A DNA stretch of 64,000 nt from Caballeronia ptereochthonis (lineage in GTDB: Bacteria; Pseudomonadota; Gammaproteobacteria; Burkholderiales; Burkholderiaceae), in the NCBI RefSeq assembly GCF_001545075.1, contig NZ_FCOB02000023.1, positions 62,001 through 126,000 of the forward strand, given 5' to 3'. Shown here in pieces: positions 37,446 through 46,242 of this stretch (positions are counted from its first letter, which is position 1; every line of letters begins with the position of its first letter). Made by a program: the position numbers and the translations under genes. The notes under the pieces were generated by a model. It searched no databases, was not told the origin of the DNA, and worked only from the letters and a program-made list of their open reading frames with translations.

Positions 37446-37477
37446 AAAAACCCCGCGAAACGATTCGCGGGGTTTTT
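37446..37477. terminator. Bidirectional terminator between topB and the LysR gene
   Basis: A 9-bp perfect stem CCCCGCGAA/TTCGCGGGG with a 4-base loop, flanked by an A run and a TTTTT run. It lies between convergent genes and can stop transcription from both. Confidence 0.85.
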
Positions 37478-37500
37478 CATTTGCGCTTCGCGCGAGCCTT

Positions 37501-38589
37501 TCAAAACGGCGATGGTGCGGGCACGCGTCCTCGCGTTCGTGAAGGCTTGGAGACTTTCGGCGCCAGCTCGCCATCGATCGGACGCGAGCGCGGCGGGCGT
37601 GCCGCCTCTTCATCGGCATGCTCGTAATGCGCTTGCGCAACCGGGGCGACCGGCTTGCCGCGCCCGTCGCGAATCCATTGCTCGCCGAGCTGATGATTCG
37701 GCGTCTGGCTGAAATGCTCGACGAGGTGATCGATGAACGTGCGCACCTTCGCCGGCAAGTGGCGACGGCTCGGATACGCGACGTTGATGTCGACCTGCGG
37801 CAACTGATAGTCGCCGAGCAGCCGCACGAGCTGGCCCTTCGTCGTGTCGTTGCCGATCAGATAGCTCGGCAGGATCGCGATGCCCATGCCGAGCAGCGCG
37901 AACTGGCGCAGCATTTCCGTGTTGTTCGCGATGATCACGTTCTGCGGCCGCACGCGCACTTCGCCTTCCGGGCCGGTGAACACGCGCTCGTCGCCCCAGT
38001 ACTCGGACGGCAGGCTCAGGCACGGATGCTCGAGCAGATGCTCGGGGCGCGTCGGCGTGCCGTGCTTCTCCAGATATGCGGGCGTTGCGCAGACGGTCAT
38101 GCAGCCGGTCGTCAGGCGTCGCGTGACGATGCTCGCGCTCTTCACCTGCCGCGCGATGACGATGCCCACATCGAAACCTTCCTCGACCAGATCGACCTGA
38201 CGGTCCACCAGCGTGACGTCGGGGACGACCTTCGGATAACGCTGCGCATACGTCTGCAGCACCGGCGCCAGGTTGTGCAGGCCGAACACCACGGGCGCCA
38301 CGATCCGGAGCGAACCGAGCGGTTCGTGATTGCGCGCCACCACCATTTGTTCGACGTCTTCCAGCTCGTCGAGAATTTGCCGAGCCCGCTCCAGATAGAC
38401 CTGACCGGATTCCGTGAGCGAGAGGCTGCGCGTCGTACGGTTGAGCAGGCGCGTGCCGAGGCGGCCTTCCAGGTCCGCGACGTGGCGCGTCGCCACCGCA
38501 TTGGAGATGTCCATCGCGCTCGCGGCCCGGGCGAAACTCCCGAGATCGGCGACGCGGACGAACACTCTCATCGACTGCAAATGATCCAT
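37501..38589 (-). CDS. LysR-family transcriptional regulator
   Basis: 362 residues. N-terminal winged HTH (MRVFVRVADLGSFARAASAM, RHVADLEGRLGTRLLNRTTR) and a C-terminal periplasmic-binding-like effector domain (about 90-295). About 60 extra residues at the C-terminus are Arg/Pro/Glu-rich and lie outside the family fold. The neighbours do not reveal a target. Effector unknown. Confidence 0.92.
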   Translation of the reverse strand: MDHLQSMRVFVRVADLGSFARAASAMDISNAVATRHVADLEGRLGTRLLNRTTRSLSLTESGQVYLERARQILDELEDVEQMVVARNHEPLGSLRIVAPVVFGLHNLAPVLQTYAQRYPKVVPDVTLVDRQVDLVEEGFDVGIVIARQVKSASIVTRRLTTGCMTVCATPAYLEKHGTPTRPEHLLEHPCLSLPSEYWGDERVFTGPEGEVRVRPQNVIIANNTEMLRQFALLGMGIAILPSYLIGNDTTKGQLVRLLGDYQLPQVDINVAYPSRRHLPAKVRTFIDHLVEHFSQTPNHQLGEQWIRDGRGKPVAPVAQAHYEHADEEAARPPRSRPIDGELAPKVSKPSRTRGRVPAPSPF

Positions 38590-38933
38590 AAGACAACTCC
38601 TGCCGCTAGACGGCTCGAATTCTGCTGCAAAGCAATTCAGGATTATCCTAGGACCGGCGGAATCGTGCAGAAGTTGCCGGGAAGCAGGAAAAAGTCGAAA
38701 AAAATCTGGCGGTTAGGTGACTTGCGCAAATGAAAGATCACCGATTGTTGCCAATCACACAACACTCGATTGGATTCATTCCGCGAGATGAAATTTTGAA
38801 AATGCTGGCCGCGTCAATTTTGACGGTGTAGCGCAGAAAAATCGGGCCCGCCGCAGCGAGCCCGATATATATGGGGATTGATTCGATTCGCGACATCAAT
38901 CCCGCGCAGGGTCATGCCGGATGATTCACTCGA
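38590..38933. promoter_or_regulatory. Intergenic region between the LysR gene and pckG
   Basis: 344 bases without a supported gene. The left part is the upstream region of the LysR gene and is AT-richer than its flanks (38690-38830). The right part holds the pckG terminator at 38837-38866. Confidence 0.4.
38837..38866 (-). terminator. Intrinsic terminator of pckG
   Basis: An ATCGGGC stem with an internal mismatch pairs with GCCCGAT and is followed on the minus strand by TTTTC. About 70 bases past the pckG stop. Confidence 0.7.
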
Positions 38934-40805
38934 TCACGCGGCCAGGCGCTTCTCCATGTCGGCTCTGGCTTTCGGCAACGCTTCCGGCAAACGCTGCTTC
39001 AGCTTCGTGAACAGCTCGTCGTGCAGCGCGAGTTCGTCGCGCCAGGCAGCGTCGTTGACCGAGATGACCTTTTCGAACTGCTCGCGCGTGAACCCGAGCG
39101 CGCCCCAGTCGATGTCCTCGTAGCGCGGCGAGATGCCGAACGCGTGCTCCTCGCCCTTCGCCGAGCCTTCGATGCGGCCGATCATCCAGTTCAGCACGCG
39201 CATGTTTTCGCCGAAGCCGGGCCATACGAACTTGCCGTCGTCGCCCTTGCGGAACCAGTTGACGCAGAAGAACTTCGGCGTCTTCGCGTTCAGCGCTTCG
39301 AGGCGCTCGCCCATCTTCAGCCAGTGGCCGAAGTAGTCGCTCATGTTGTAGCCGCAGAACGGCAGCATCGCGAACGGATCGCGGCGCACGACGCCCTGCT
39401 GACCCGCCGCGGCGGCAGTGGTTTCGGAGCCCATCGTCGCGGCCATGTAGACGCCCGCCTTCCAGTCGCGCGCTTCCGTCACGAGCGGGACGGTGTTCGA
39501 GCGGCGACCGCCGAAGATGAACGCGTCGATCGGCACGCCCGCCGGATTTTCCCAATCCGGATCGATCGACGGGCATTGCGATGCCGGCGCGGTGAAGCGC
39601 GCGTTCGGATGCGCGGCCTTGGCTCCGGTTTCCTTGGCGATTTCCGGCGTCCAGTCGCGGCCCTGCCAGTCGATCAGGTGCGCGGGCGGCGCGTCGGTCA
39701 TGCCTTCCCACCAGACGTCGCCGTCATCGGTCAGCGCGACGTTCGTGAAGATCACGTTTTCCTTGAGCGTCGCCATCGCGTTGAAGTTGGTCTTCTCGCT
39801 CGTGCCCGGGGCGACGCCGAAATAGCCTGCTTCCGGGTTGATCGCGTACAGGCGGCCGTCGCGGCCCGGCTTGATCCAGGCGATGTCGTCGCCGATCGTC
39901 GTCACCTTCCAGCCATTCAGATCCTGCGGCGGAATCAGCATCGCGAAGTTGGTCTTGCCGCACGCCGACGGGAATGCCGCCGCGACGTGATACTTGCGGC
40001 CCTGCGGCGATGTGACACCGAGAATCAGCATGTGCTCGGCGAGCCAGCCTTCGTCGCGGCCCATGGTCGAGGCGATGCGCAGCGCGAAGCACTTCTTGCC
40101 GAGCAGCGCGTTGCCGCCATAGCCCGAGCCGAAGCTCCAGATTTCGCGCGACTCGGGGAAGTGGACGATGTACTTCGTGTCGTTGCAAGGCCAGGCCACG
40201 TCCTTGCGGCCACGTCCGAGCGGTGCGCCAACGGAATGCACGCACGGCACGAATTCGCCGTCCTCGCCGAGCACGTCGTATACGGCGCGGCCCATGCGCG
40301 TCATGATGCGCATGTTCGTCACGACATACGGGCTGTCCGACAACTCCACGCCGATATGCGCGATCGGCGAGCCGAGCGGGCCCATCGAGAAGGGCACGAC
40401 GTACATCGTGCGGCCGCGCATGGCGCCGTCGAACAGGCCGTCGAGCGTCACGCGCATTTCCTGCGGATCGATCCAGTTGTTCGTCGGGCCGGCGTCTTCG
40501 CGGCGTTGCGAGCAGATGAACGTGCGGTCTTCGACGCGCGCCACATCCGACGGATCCGAGCAGGCGAGGAAGGAATTGGGGCGCTTCTCGGGGTTGAGCT
40601 TCTTCATGGTACCGGCTTCGACCATCTGCTGGCAGAGCCGGTCGTACTCTTCCTGCGAGCCGTCGCACCAGACGACGCGATCCGGTTTGGTGAGGGCCGC
40701 GATGCGCTGCACCCATTCGATGAGTCGTCGGTGCCGGACGTAGGCCGGCGCTTCGATTTCGACGACGTTGTTATCGTTGTCTTCGACTACTGCGGGCTGG
40801 TTCAT
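38934..40805 (-). CDS. pckG: Phosphoenolpyruvate carboxykinase (GTP)
   Basis: 623 residues. Converts oxaloacetate and GTP to phosphoenolpyruvate, the entry to gluconeogenesis. Hallmarks: the kinase-1 P-loop FPSACGKTNFAML with the reactive Cys, GDDIAWIKPG (metal/GTP) and FGGRRSNTVPLV. The GTP-dependent class is set by this motif set and the length. The ATG at 40805 (MNQPAVVEDND) is preferred to an upstream start that would add about 45 atypical residues. Confidence 0.96.
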   Translation of the reverse strand: MNQPAVVEDNDNNVVEIEAPAYVRHRRLIEWVQRIAALTKPDRVVWCDGSQEEYDRLCQQMVEAGTMKKLNPEKRPNSFLACSDPSDVARVEDRTFICSQRREDAGPTNNWIDPQEMRVTLDGLFDGAMRGRTMYVVPFSMGPLGSPIAHIGVELSDSPYVVTNMRIMTRMGRAVYDVLGEDGEFVPCVHSVGAPLGRGRKDVAWPCNDTKYIVHFPESREIWSFGSGYGGNALLGKKCFALRIASTMGRDEGWLAEHMLILGVTSPQGRKYHVAAAFPSACGKTNFAMLIPPQDLNGWKVTTIGDDIAWIKPGRDGRLYAINPEAGYFGVAPGTSEKTNFNAMATLKENVIFTNVALTDDGDVWWEGMTDAPPAHLIDWQGRDWTPEIAKETGAKAAHPNARFTAPASQCPSIDPDWENPAGVPIDAFIFGGRRSNTVPLVTEARDWKAGVYMAATMGSETTAAAAGQQGVVRRDPFAMLPFCGYNMSDYFGHWLKMGERLEALNAKTPKFFCVNWFRKGDDGKFVWPGFGENMRVLNWMIGRIEGSAKGEEHAFGISPRYEDIDWGALGFTREQFEKVISVNDAAWRDELALHDELFTKLKQRLPEALPKARADMEKRLAA

Positions 40806-41287
40806 CGAGCTGTCTCCGTTCTCTGCAATGAAAACCTGGGCCCTCAGACGCTGCATGCGAGAGGCTTTTGCGACTCGAACCGCTGGGCGCTTTCGTGCAC
40901 TTCCAATGCGCTCTTTCATCGCACGAAATGCGGTTCGCAAGCCATTGCGGCGTCACGGGCATCAATCCTTTACCAGCAAACCGTACCGTTTCGCGGCTTG
41001 CGTCGCAAAGGAACAAACTGTTAAAAAGAGATACTAAGTGGCCTGTCTCCTCGCGGATTACCGTGTTTTCCGCTAGTTGCGCTGAAATTCTTTATTTTGG
41101 CGCGGACGTGCGAGGCTCCGAAAAAAAGGGAGTCAAGCATAACACCGCATCGCCAGATCGCCTTGATGCAGCGCAATAACGCGGATAGAGCGCAATTTAT
41201 CGGTATTTACCCGAATTTAAGTGCTCTATTCTCGCGCTCGATGAAAAAGCAGCACGTTTGATGCCTAACAAAAGCCAATCAATGCCC
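40806..41287. promoter_or_regulatory. Divergent pckG / 2-hydroxyacid dehydrogenase intergenic region
   Basis: About 480 bases with no gene I can support. It must contain the promoters for pckG (minus) and the dehydrogenase (plus). The part near 41030-41260 is AT-rich. No clear operator or terminator was recognised. Confidence 0.35.
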
Positions 41288-42304
41288 ATGAAAATCGCCA
41301 TTCTCGACGACTACCAGGACGCCGTCCGGAAGCTCGACTGCTTCCATTTGCTCGATGACCATGAGGTGAAGGTCTTCAATAACACGGTGCGCGGTCTCGG
41401 ACAGTTGGCCAGCAGACTTTCGGAGGTGGACGCCCTCGTGCTGATTCGCGAGCGCACGCGCATCAGCTCTCAATTGCTCGACAAATGTCCGAAACTGCGC
41501 ATGATCAGCCAGACGGGGCGCGCGGGCGGCGGGCATATCGACATCGACGCCTGTACGGAGCGCGGCATCGCGGTGCTGGAGGGCACGGGCTCGCCGGTGG
41601 CGCCGGCCGAGCTGACGTGGGCGCTCATCATGTCGGCGCAGCGTCGCATTCCGCAGTACGTCGCGAACCTGAAGCAAGGCGCCTGGCAGCAGTCGGGACT
41701 GAAGACGTCCGCGCTGCCGCCGAACTTCGGTCTCGGGCAGGTGCTGCGCGGGCAGACGCTCGGCATCTGGGGCTACGGCAAGATCGGCAAGCTGGTGGCG
41801 GGCTATGGCAAGGCGTTCGGCATGAACGTGCTCGTCTACGGACGCGAGCATTCGCAGAGCGCGGCGCGCGAGGATGGCTTCGCCGTCGCGGAAAGCCGCG
41901 AGGCGCTTTTCGAACAGAGCGACGTGCTCACGCTGCATATGCGCCTCACCGACGAGACGCGCGGCATCGTCAAGCAGGACGACCTCATGCGCATGAAGCC
42001 GACGGCGCTCTTCGTCAACACGAGCCGCGCCGAGCTGCTCGAAGACAACGCGCTGCTCAACTCGCTGCATCACAACCGGCCGGGCATGGTCGCGGTGGAT
42101 GTCTTCGAGACCGAGCCGATTCTTCAAGGCTACGGGCTGCTGCGTCTCGAGAACGTGATCTGCACGCCGCACATCGGGTACGTGGAACGCGAGAGCTACG
42201 AGCTTTACTTCGGCGCGGCGTTCAGGAACATCCTCGCGTTCGATGCGGGCGACACGTCGAGCGTCTTCAACAAGGAAGCGCTCCAGCACGCGCGCCGCCG
42301 TTGA
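41288..42304 (+). CDS. D-2-hydroxyacid dehydrogenase family protein
   Basis: 338 residues from the ATG at 41288 (MKIAILDDYQDAVRKL, the usual family N-terminus); ATGs at 41282 and 41261 are in frame and none has a clear ribosome-binding site. The NAD-binding motif is LGIWGYGKIGKLVAGYGKAFG. Catalytic Arg is in VNTSRAELLED, Glu in VFETEP and His in TPHIGYVE. Related to D-3-phosphoglycerate dehydrogenase and glyoxylate reductase; substrate unknown. Confidence 0.88.
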   Translation: MKIAILDDYQDAVRKLDCFHLLDDHEVKVFNNTVRGLGQLASRLSEVDALVLIRERTRISSQLLDKCPKLRMISQTGRAGGGHIDIDACTERGIAVLEGTGSPVAPAELTWALIMSAQRRIPQYVANLKQGAWQQSGLKTSALPPNFGLGQVLRGQTLGIWGYGKIGKLVAGYGKAFGMNVLVYGREHSQSAAREDGFAVAESREALFEQSDVLTLHMRLTDETRGIVKQDDLMRMKPTALFVNTSRAELLEDNALLNSLHHNRPGMVAVDVFETEPILQGYGLLRLENVICTPHIGYVERESYELYFGAAFRNILAFDAGDTSSVFNKEALQHARRR

Positions 42305-42310
42305 GCGTGA

Positions 42311-42787
42311 CTAGACCGTCGAGATTTCGATCGACGGCTCGCAGCGCACCGGGAAATTCACCGAGTTCGCGATGAAGCAGAACCGGTGCGCCTCCTCATG
42401 CAGTCGCGCGGCGAGATCGGTGTCGTTGCCGGCGCCGATCGTCACGCGCGGACGCAGCAGCACATCGACGAAGCGCCCGTCTCCTTTCGCTTCTTCCTGC
42501 ATCGTGCCGATGGCTTCGTCGACATAGCCCGTCACGACAATTCCGTTCGTCGCGCACAGGTGCAGATACCAGAGCATGTGGCACGACGACAGCGACGCCA
42601 CGAACAGCTCCTCCGGATTGTGGCGCGCGGGGTCGCCGCGAAACGCCGGATCGCTCGACGCCTCGATCGCCGCCTTGCTGCCGACGCGCACGAGATGATC
42701 GCGCGAATAGGCGTCATAGGCCGATGTGCCGGAACCGAGATTGCCCGTCCAGTCGACGGTCAGTTCGTACGTGTGCTTCTTCGCCAC
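42311..42787 (-). CDS. OsmC-family peroxiredoxin-like protein
   Basis: 158 residues of the OsmC/Ohr fold. The reactive Cys lies in LSSCHMLWYLHLC. A second conserved Cys is in AHRFCFIANSV. Members reduce organic or fatty-acid hydroperoxides with thiol cofactors. Convergent with the dehydrogenase; the stops are seven bases apart. Confidence 0.88.
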   Translation of the reverse strand: MAKKHTYELTVDWTGNLGSGTSAYDAYSRDHLVRVGSKAAIEASSDPAFRGDPARHNPEELFVASLSSCHMLWYLHLCATNGIVVTGYVDEAIGTMQEEAKGDGRFVDVLLRPRVTIGAGNDTDLAARLHEEAHRFCFIANSVNFPVRCEPSIEISTV

Positions 42788-42809
42788 GGTCTGCTCCCTA
42801 AGCTAGATG

Positions 42810-43667
42810 CTAAGCGGTTTCCATCAGACGCGGAAGGCGCTCCAGAAAATCCTCTCCGTCCGCGCGGCCCAGATCATAAGCATGTTGCATCTGGGACGGA
42901 CTCGTATAGTCCCAGCTCGAAATCGGCACCTTGCGGGACGGCTGAATGTAGATGCGCCGCTGCTCGCCGTGCGGCACGACGAACATGCGCTCGCGCGGAT
43001 ACAGGCGCGTGACCATCACGAGGACGAGGCCCGGCGATGCATCGAGGGCGGAGACCGGCACATTGTCGACCATGCCGCCGTCGAGGACGGGACGTCCGTT
43101 GCGTCGCAGGATCGGGGTGAACGGCGGCGTGCTCGACGATTGCAGGATGAGATCCGCGAGATCTTCGATCGTCGCGCATTCCTGCGCCTTCACGAATTCC
43201 GGATGGAAGCCGAGCGCCTGGCCGAGCGTCGGGTGCAGCGTCTTTCTCACGTACTTCTCGATGTTGTACGCGATGAGACCCGCCGCGACCGCGCTGCGCG
43301 CGCCGAGCCAGCGCGGCAGATGCGACACGCCGATGCGGATCTCGGGCGCATTCTGCAGCGATGCGAAGCGCTCGGCGAAGATGTCGAGCAGGGCCTGACG
43401 GTAGATGCGGTAGTGCGGAAATACCGATTGCCCGCGCAGCAGATTGGCCCAGTAGGCGTTCCTGGTGTTGTCGCGCAGGGCGTGGGCGTAGTAGTCCATC
43501 ACCCAGCGCGACTCGTTCGTGTAGAGCATGCAGGCCGTCGCCGCGCCCGCCGATATGCCCGCGATGATGCGCGGCCTGAGCTTCAATTCCGGCTGGACGA
43601 TGTCCCAGAACCCCGCCTGCCACCAGCAGCGATTGCCGCCGCCCGCGAATACGACCTGATCGAACAT
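42810..43667 (-). CDS. Patatin-like phospholipase
   Basis: 285 residues. Oxyanion loop FAGGGNRCWW, nucleophile elbow AGISAGAATA (GxSxG) and the Asp of the dyad in LDGGMVDNVPV (DGG). This gives a complete Ser-Asp lipid acyl hydrolase. No signal peptide is visible. It lies between the OsmC and thioesterase genes, tightly spaced on the same strand (22-base and 4-base gaps), so the three may form an operon. Confidence 0.9.
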   Translation of the reverse strand: MFDQVVFAGGGNRCWWQAGFWDIVQPELKLRPRIIAGISAGAATACMLYTNESRWVMDYYAHALRDNTRNAYWANLLRGQSVFPHYRIYRQALLDIFAERFASLQNAPEIRIGVSHLPRWLGARSAVAAGLIAYNIEKYVRKTLHPTLGQALGFHPEFVKAQECATIEDLADLILQSSSTPPFTPILRRNGRPVLDGGMVDNVPVSALDASPGLVLVMVTRLYPRERMFVVPHGEQRRIYIQPSRKVPISSWDYTSPSQMQHAYDLGRADGEDFLERLPRLMETA

Positions 43668-43671
43668 TTGC

Positions 43672-44079
43672 CTATTTATTGATGAGCGCGTAGGTCGTCG
43701 TGGCGTGGGCGGCGAGTTCGCCCGTGTCGTCGTGCATGTCGATTTCGCCGAAGACCAGGTTGCGGCCGCGGCGCTGGATGCGCGCCGTGATCAGCACGTC
43801 GCCGGATTTGATGGGGCGCATGAAGGTCGTGTTCAGTGAGACCGTGGTCATCGGCGAGAAACCGCCCATGACGTGCGAGATGGCGACGACCATCGCGGTG
43901 TCGGCCGCGGCCATGAAGACCTGGCCGCAGATGACGCCGCCGGCGTGGCGCAAGTGATCCGAGTACGGCAGGCGCAGCGTGACGGAGCCTTCAGCGACGG
44001 ATTCGGGCATGAGGCGCAGTTCCTTGACCCACGGGGCGAGGATGCTGTCGAGCAAGGCGCGGATGGCGGTTTCGTCCAT
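43672..44079 (-). CDS. PaaI-type hotdog thioesterase
   Basis: 135 residues of the hotdog fold. LRHAGGVICGQVFMAAADTAMVVAI is the central helix and loop with the usual Asn/Asp-equivalent catalytic acid, followed by TVSLNTTFMRPIKSGDVL. Such enzymes hydrolyse acyl-CoAs; the substrate is unknown. First gene of the possible thioesterase-patatin-OsmC run. Confidence 0.87.
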   Translation of the reverse strand: MDETAIRALLDSILAPWVKELRLMPESVAEGSVTLRLPYSDHLRHAGGVICGQVFMAAADTAMVVAISHVMGGFSPMTTVSLNTTFMRPIKSGDVLITARIQRRGRNLVFGEIDMHDDTGELAAHATTTYALINK

Positions 44080-44225
44080 GGTTCCTTTTGATTTGCGGGC
44101 TTCATCGCCGCGGAGGATGCGCCATGATAACGGGCTGTCGGACGCTTTCGGGTTCAGCGGGGAGGCGTCTAGAAGCGGCCGTCGGTCGGTTTCGTAAAAA
44201 TTTTAAGAAATTTCTGCGGAGGGGC

Positions 44226-44255
44226 TTGCGCTTCTGAAAAAGCCTCCGCTATAAT
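44226..44255 (+). promoter_or_regulatory. tRNA-Lys promoter
   Basis: TTGCGC (44226-44231) and a perfect TATAAT (44250-44255) are separated by 18 bases. The tRNA begins 12 bases downstream of the -10. Confidence 0.7.
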
Positions 44256-44267
44256 TTCGCTTCTGTT

Positions 44268-44343
44268 GGGGCGTTAGCTCAGTTGGTAGAGCAGCGGACT
44301 CTTAATCCGTAGGTCGAGTGTTCGAGTCACTCACGCCCCACCA
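44268..44343 (+). tRNA. tRNA-Lys (anticodon CTT), island integration target
   Basis: 76 bases with encoded CCA: acceptor GGGGCGT/ACGCCCC, D-arm GCTCAGTTGGTAGAGC, anticodon loop CTCTTAA (CTT) and T-loop TTCGAGT. The intact 3' end followed at once by an integrase gene marks it as the left attachment side of the island. A second copy of the 3' end was not seen in the window. Confidence 0.96.
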
Positions 44344-44362
44344 CCTACACATGCTGCTGCTG

Positions 44363-44414
44363 CAGTCGAAGCATCAGCAATAGAATCAAGTAGTTACAGT
44401 CGATTAGTCGACTG
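44363..44414. repeat. Repeated CAGTCGA motifs, possible integrase arm sites
   Basis: CAGTCGA occurs at 44363-44369 and 44397-44403, and inverted at 44408-44414, where the last two form a hairpin with a TTAG loop. The position between tRNA 3' end and integrase suits attachment-site arm or excisionase binding sites. Function is inference. Confidence 0.4.
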
Positions 44415-44419
44415 CAAAG

Positions 44420-44453
44420 AAGCCGCCTAAGCACATAGCTTGGCGGCTTTTTT
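44420..44453 (+). terminator. Terminator between tRNA-Lys and integrase
   Basis: The stem AAGCCGCC(t)AAGC pairs with GCTTGGCGGCTT across an ACATA loop and is followed by TTTTTT. It probably ends the tRNA-Lys transcript. Confidence 0.8.
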
Positions 44454-44471
44454 GTTGCTTTCGTAGATAAT

Positions 44472-44496
44472 CCGTGTGCAATCGGATTGCACACGG
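44472..44496. promoter_or_regulatory. 12+12 bp perfect palindrome before the integrase
   Basis: CCGTGTGCAATC, one G, then its exact reverse complement, ending 20 bases before the integrase ATG and just upstream of its GAGG ribosome-binding site. Ideally placed as an operator repressing integrase expression. The protein that binds is unknown. Confidence 0.55.
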
Positions 44497-44516
44497 GGAA
44501 AGCGAGGAACTACTAC

Positions 44517-45649
44517 ATGAGCATCGTTCAGTTGCCCTCCGGGCGGTGGCGTCTTCAGATTCGACGCAAGACACTCAAAGTCGACGAGCTGCACGACACA
44601 CAAGAAGCTGCACAAGCTGCTGAGAAGGGGTATCTGAATCCGCCTGCTGAGGCACCTGCTCAGCATACGATGAAGAGCCTGTGGGAGCGCTACGAAGTAT
44701 CAACGCTGTTCACCTCGAAAAACTTAAGACACAGAGCACTGAGAAGGGCCGCATCCTCCCGGTGCTCGCCTATTTCGGGAGCAAGACAGTATTCGAGCTG
44801 GAAGCTGATACGAGTCTAATCTACGATTATATTGACGCTCGTTTGCAGACAATATCAGAGCGCACTAAGCGCAAGATGAGTAATACGAGTGTGCGACTCG
44901 AAGTAGCTGCTTTAGCAGCTGTCGTAGAGTTTGCAAAGCGTCGTAAGATAGTGCGCGAAAACTTTGTCTCGCATATATCTCGCCCGACGACTAAGCGACG
45001 TAAGCGCAGAGTTACTATGCAGGAGCAGAAGCAACTTCAGCATACTGCGCTGAGCAGCGAGAATGAGTTTCTGGCGCGAGCTGCTCGGTTTCTACTGCTC
45101 ATTCGCCACCTCGGATGCCGCCCTGGCGAATTGAAGACACTGCAAATCACAGATTTGTACCTTGGCAACAAAGAGCTAGTATTCCAGGACACGAAGAATC
45201 ATACAGACCGGCGTATTCACGTTACTGAAATCGCCGATATGCTACTTCGCAAACAACTCGAAACCGTTCCAGATAAGTGCCCCTATCTGTTCTGGACGGC
45301 ATCTAAAGAAGGTGAATTTGTCGAGTATCACTACCGCAGCGGCGTAGACAGTCTTCGAGATTTGGGAATAATCCAAAGAGACTATCATGCACATGCTGGA
45401 CGGCGCGAGTTTATCAGCAGAGCGATTGAGTCAAATATATCTCTCGGCACGATTAAGAAGCAAACCGGACATAAGAGCACCGCGGCGCTCGAGATATATG
45501 ACGAAGGATTATCTACCGCACCTGAGATTAGAGCAGCATTCGATGAACTTGCTGAGAAAGTAAAAAAAGAGCAAGTGCGCGGAACACTTCAAATAGTTGG
45601 TGAAACAGAAGAGTGGCACCGACTGAACGTAAACACTAGGGCAGAATAA
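44517..45649 (+). pseudogene. Tyrosine recombinase (integrase), frameshifted
   Basis: Two overlapping frames together make one integrase. The first starts at ATG 44517 (GAGG site) with an arm-binding N-terminus (MSIVQLPSGRWRLQIRRKT). It loses the family pattern after the A5 run at 44718-44722; the second frame resumes with LKTQSTEKGRILPVLAYFG. One missing A in what would be A6 explains the shift. The catalytic domain is complete: Arg in HLGCRPGELK, Lys in DTKNHTDRR, HAGRR, and GHKSTAALEIY with the nucleophile Tyr. Either a recent null mutation, a sequence error, or -1 frameshifting at G AAA AAC. Confidence 0.85.
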
Positions 45650-45660
45650 CGGGACGGCGT

Positions 45661-46242
45661 ATGCTTTCTGATATTGATGAGCTGGAGCTTGAAGCAGTTG
45701 GCGGCGCGCTGGCGGATTCACTTTCAGAAAGCATTAAAGGAAAAAGTCCGTACAACGGCTCGCTTCCGTTCGCCCTCGAATACAAAGTTGGCAATTATGT
45801 AATAGACGACGTGTTTGTCGTAACGGTTACGATGCCCGATGGCGCGGTTATTCGTCATGAAAGCCCTGGCCGCTTTGAGCGCGAGGCAGCATTATGTGAC
45901 GCTATAAGCGACACATTAGAAATAGGTGCGCTCGAAGAGCTGGCGGATGCGACAGCATCCCTGGCTGCCCGGGGTTACAGATTTATTTCGACAGAAACTG
46001 GTCTAGCCAGGGGGCATGTTGAAACGATATTGCTCCTGGCGGATGCAATATCCGAGCTAGACGCTGCTGTTCAGCTGCAAAGCGAGCCTGATTTTATTTA
46101 CGATTTACTCGATGGCGGCGCGGATGCTATGCGGCATCACATTACGTTCGGAAAGCCATACGACGTCGTACGCAAAATAGCAAAATTACGCCATGATTAC
46201 GAAGACGTTGCGGCATATATGCGCGGCTATGGTTGTTATTGA
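45661..46242 (+). CDS. Hypothetical island protein (193 aa)
   Basis: Not recognised. An acidic protein with Ala/Asp/Glu-rich helices and no clear domain or membrane segment (MLSDIDELELEAVGGALADS...). ATG at 45661, eleven bases after the integrase stop, behind GGGACGG. It ends tail-to-tail with the repeat protein, overlapping it by seven bases. AT-rich codon use matches the neighbouring island genes. Confidence 0.55.
   Translation: MLSDIDELELEAVGGALADSLSESIKGKSPYNGSLPFALEYKVGNYVIDDVFVVTVTMPDGAVIRHESPGRFEREAALCDAISDTLEIGALEELADATASLAARGYRFISTETGLARGHVETILLLADAISELDAAVQLQSEPDFIYDLLDGGADAMRHHITFGKPYDVVRKIAKLRHDYEDVAAYMRGYGCY

Noticed and set aside
38590..38830. Small gene in the AT-rich stretch upstream of the LysR gene
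   Set aside because: No start with ribosome-binding site and no protein-like frame; treated as promoter DNA.
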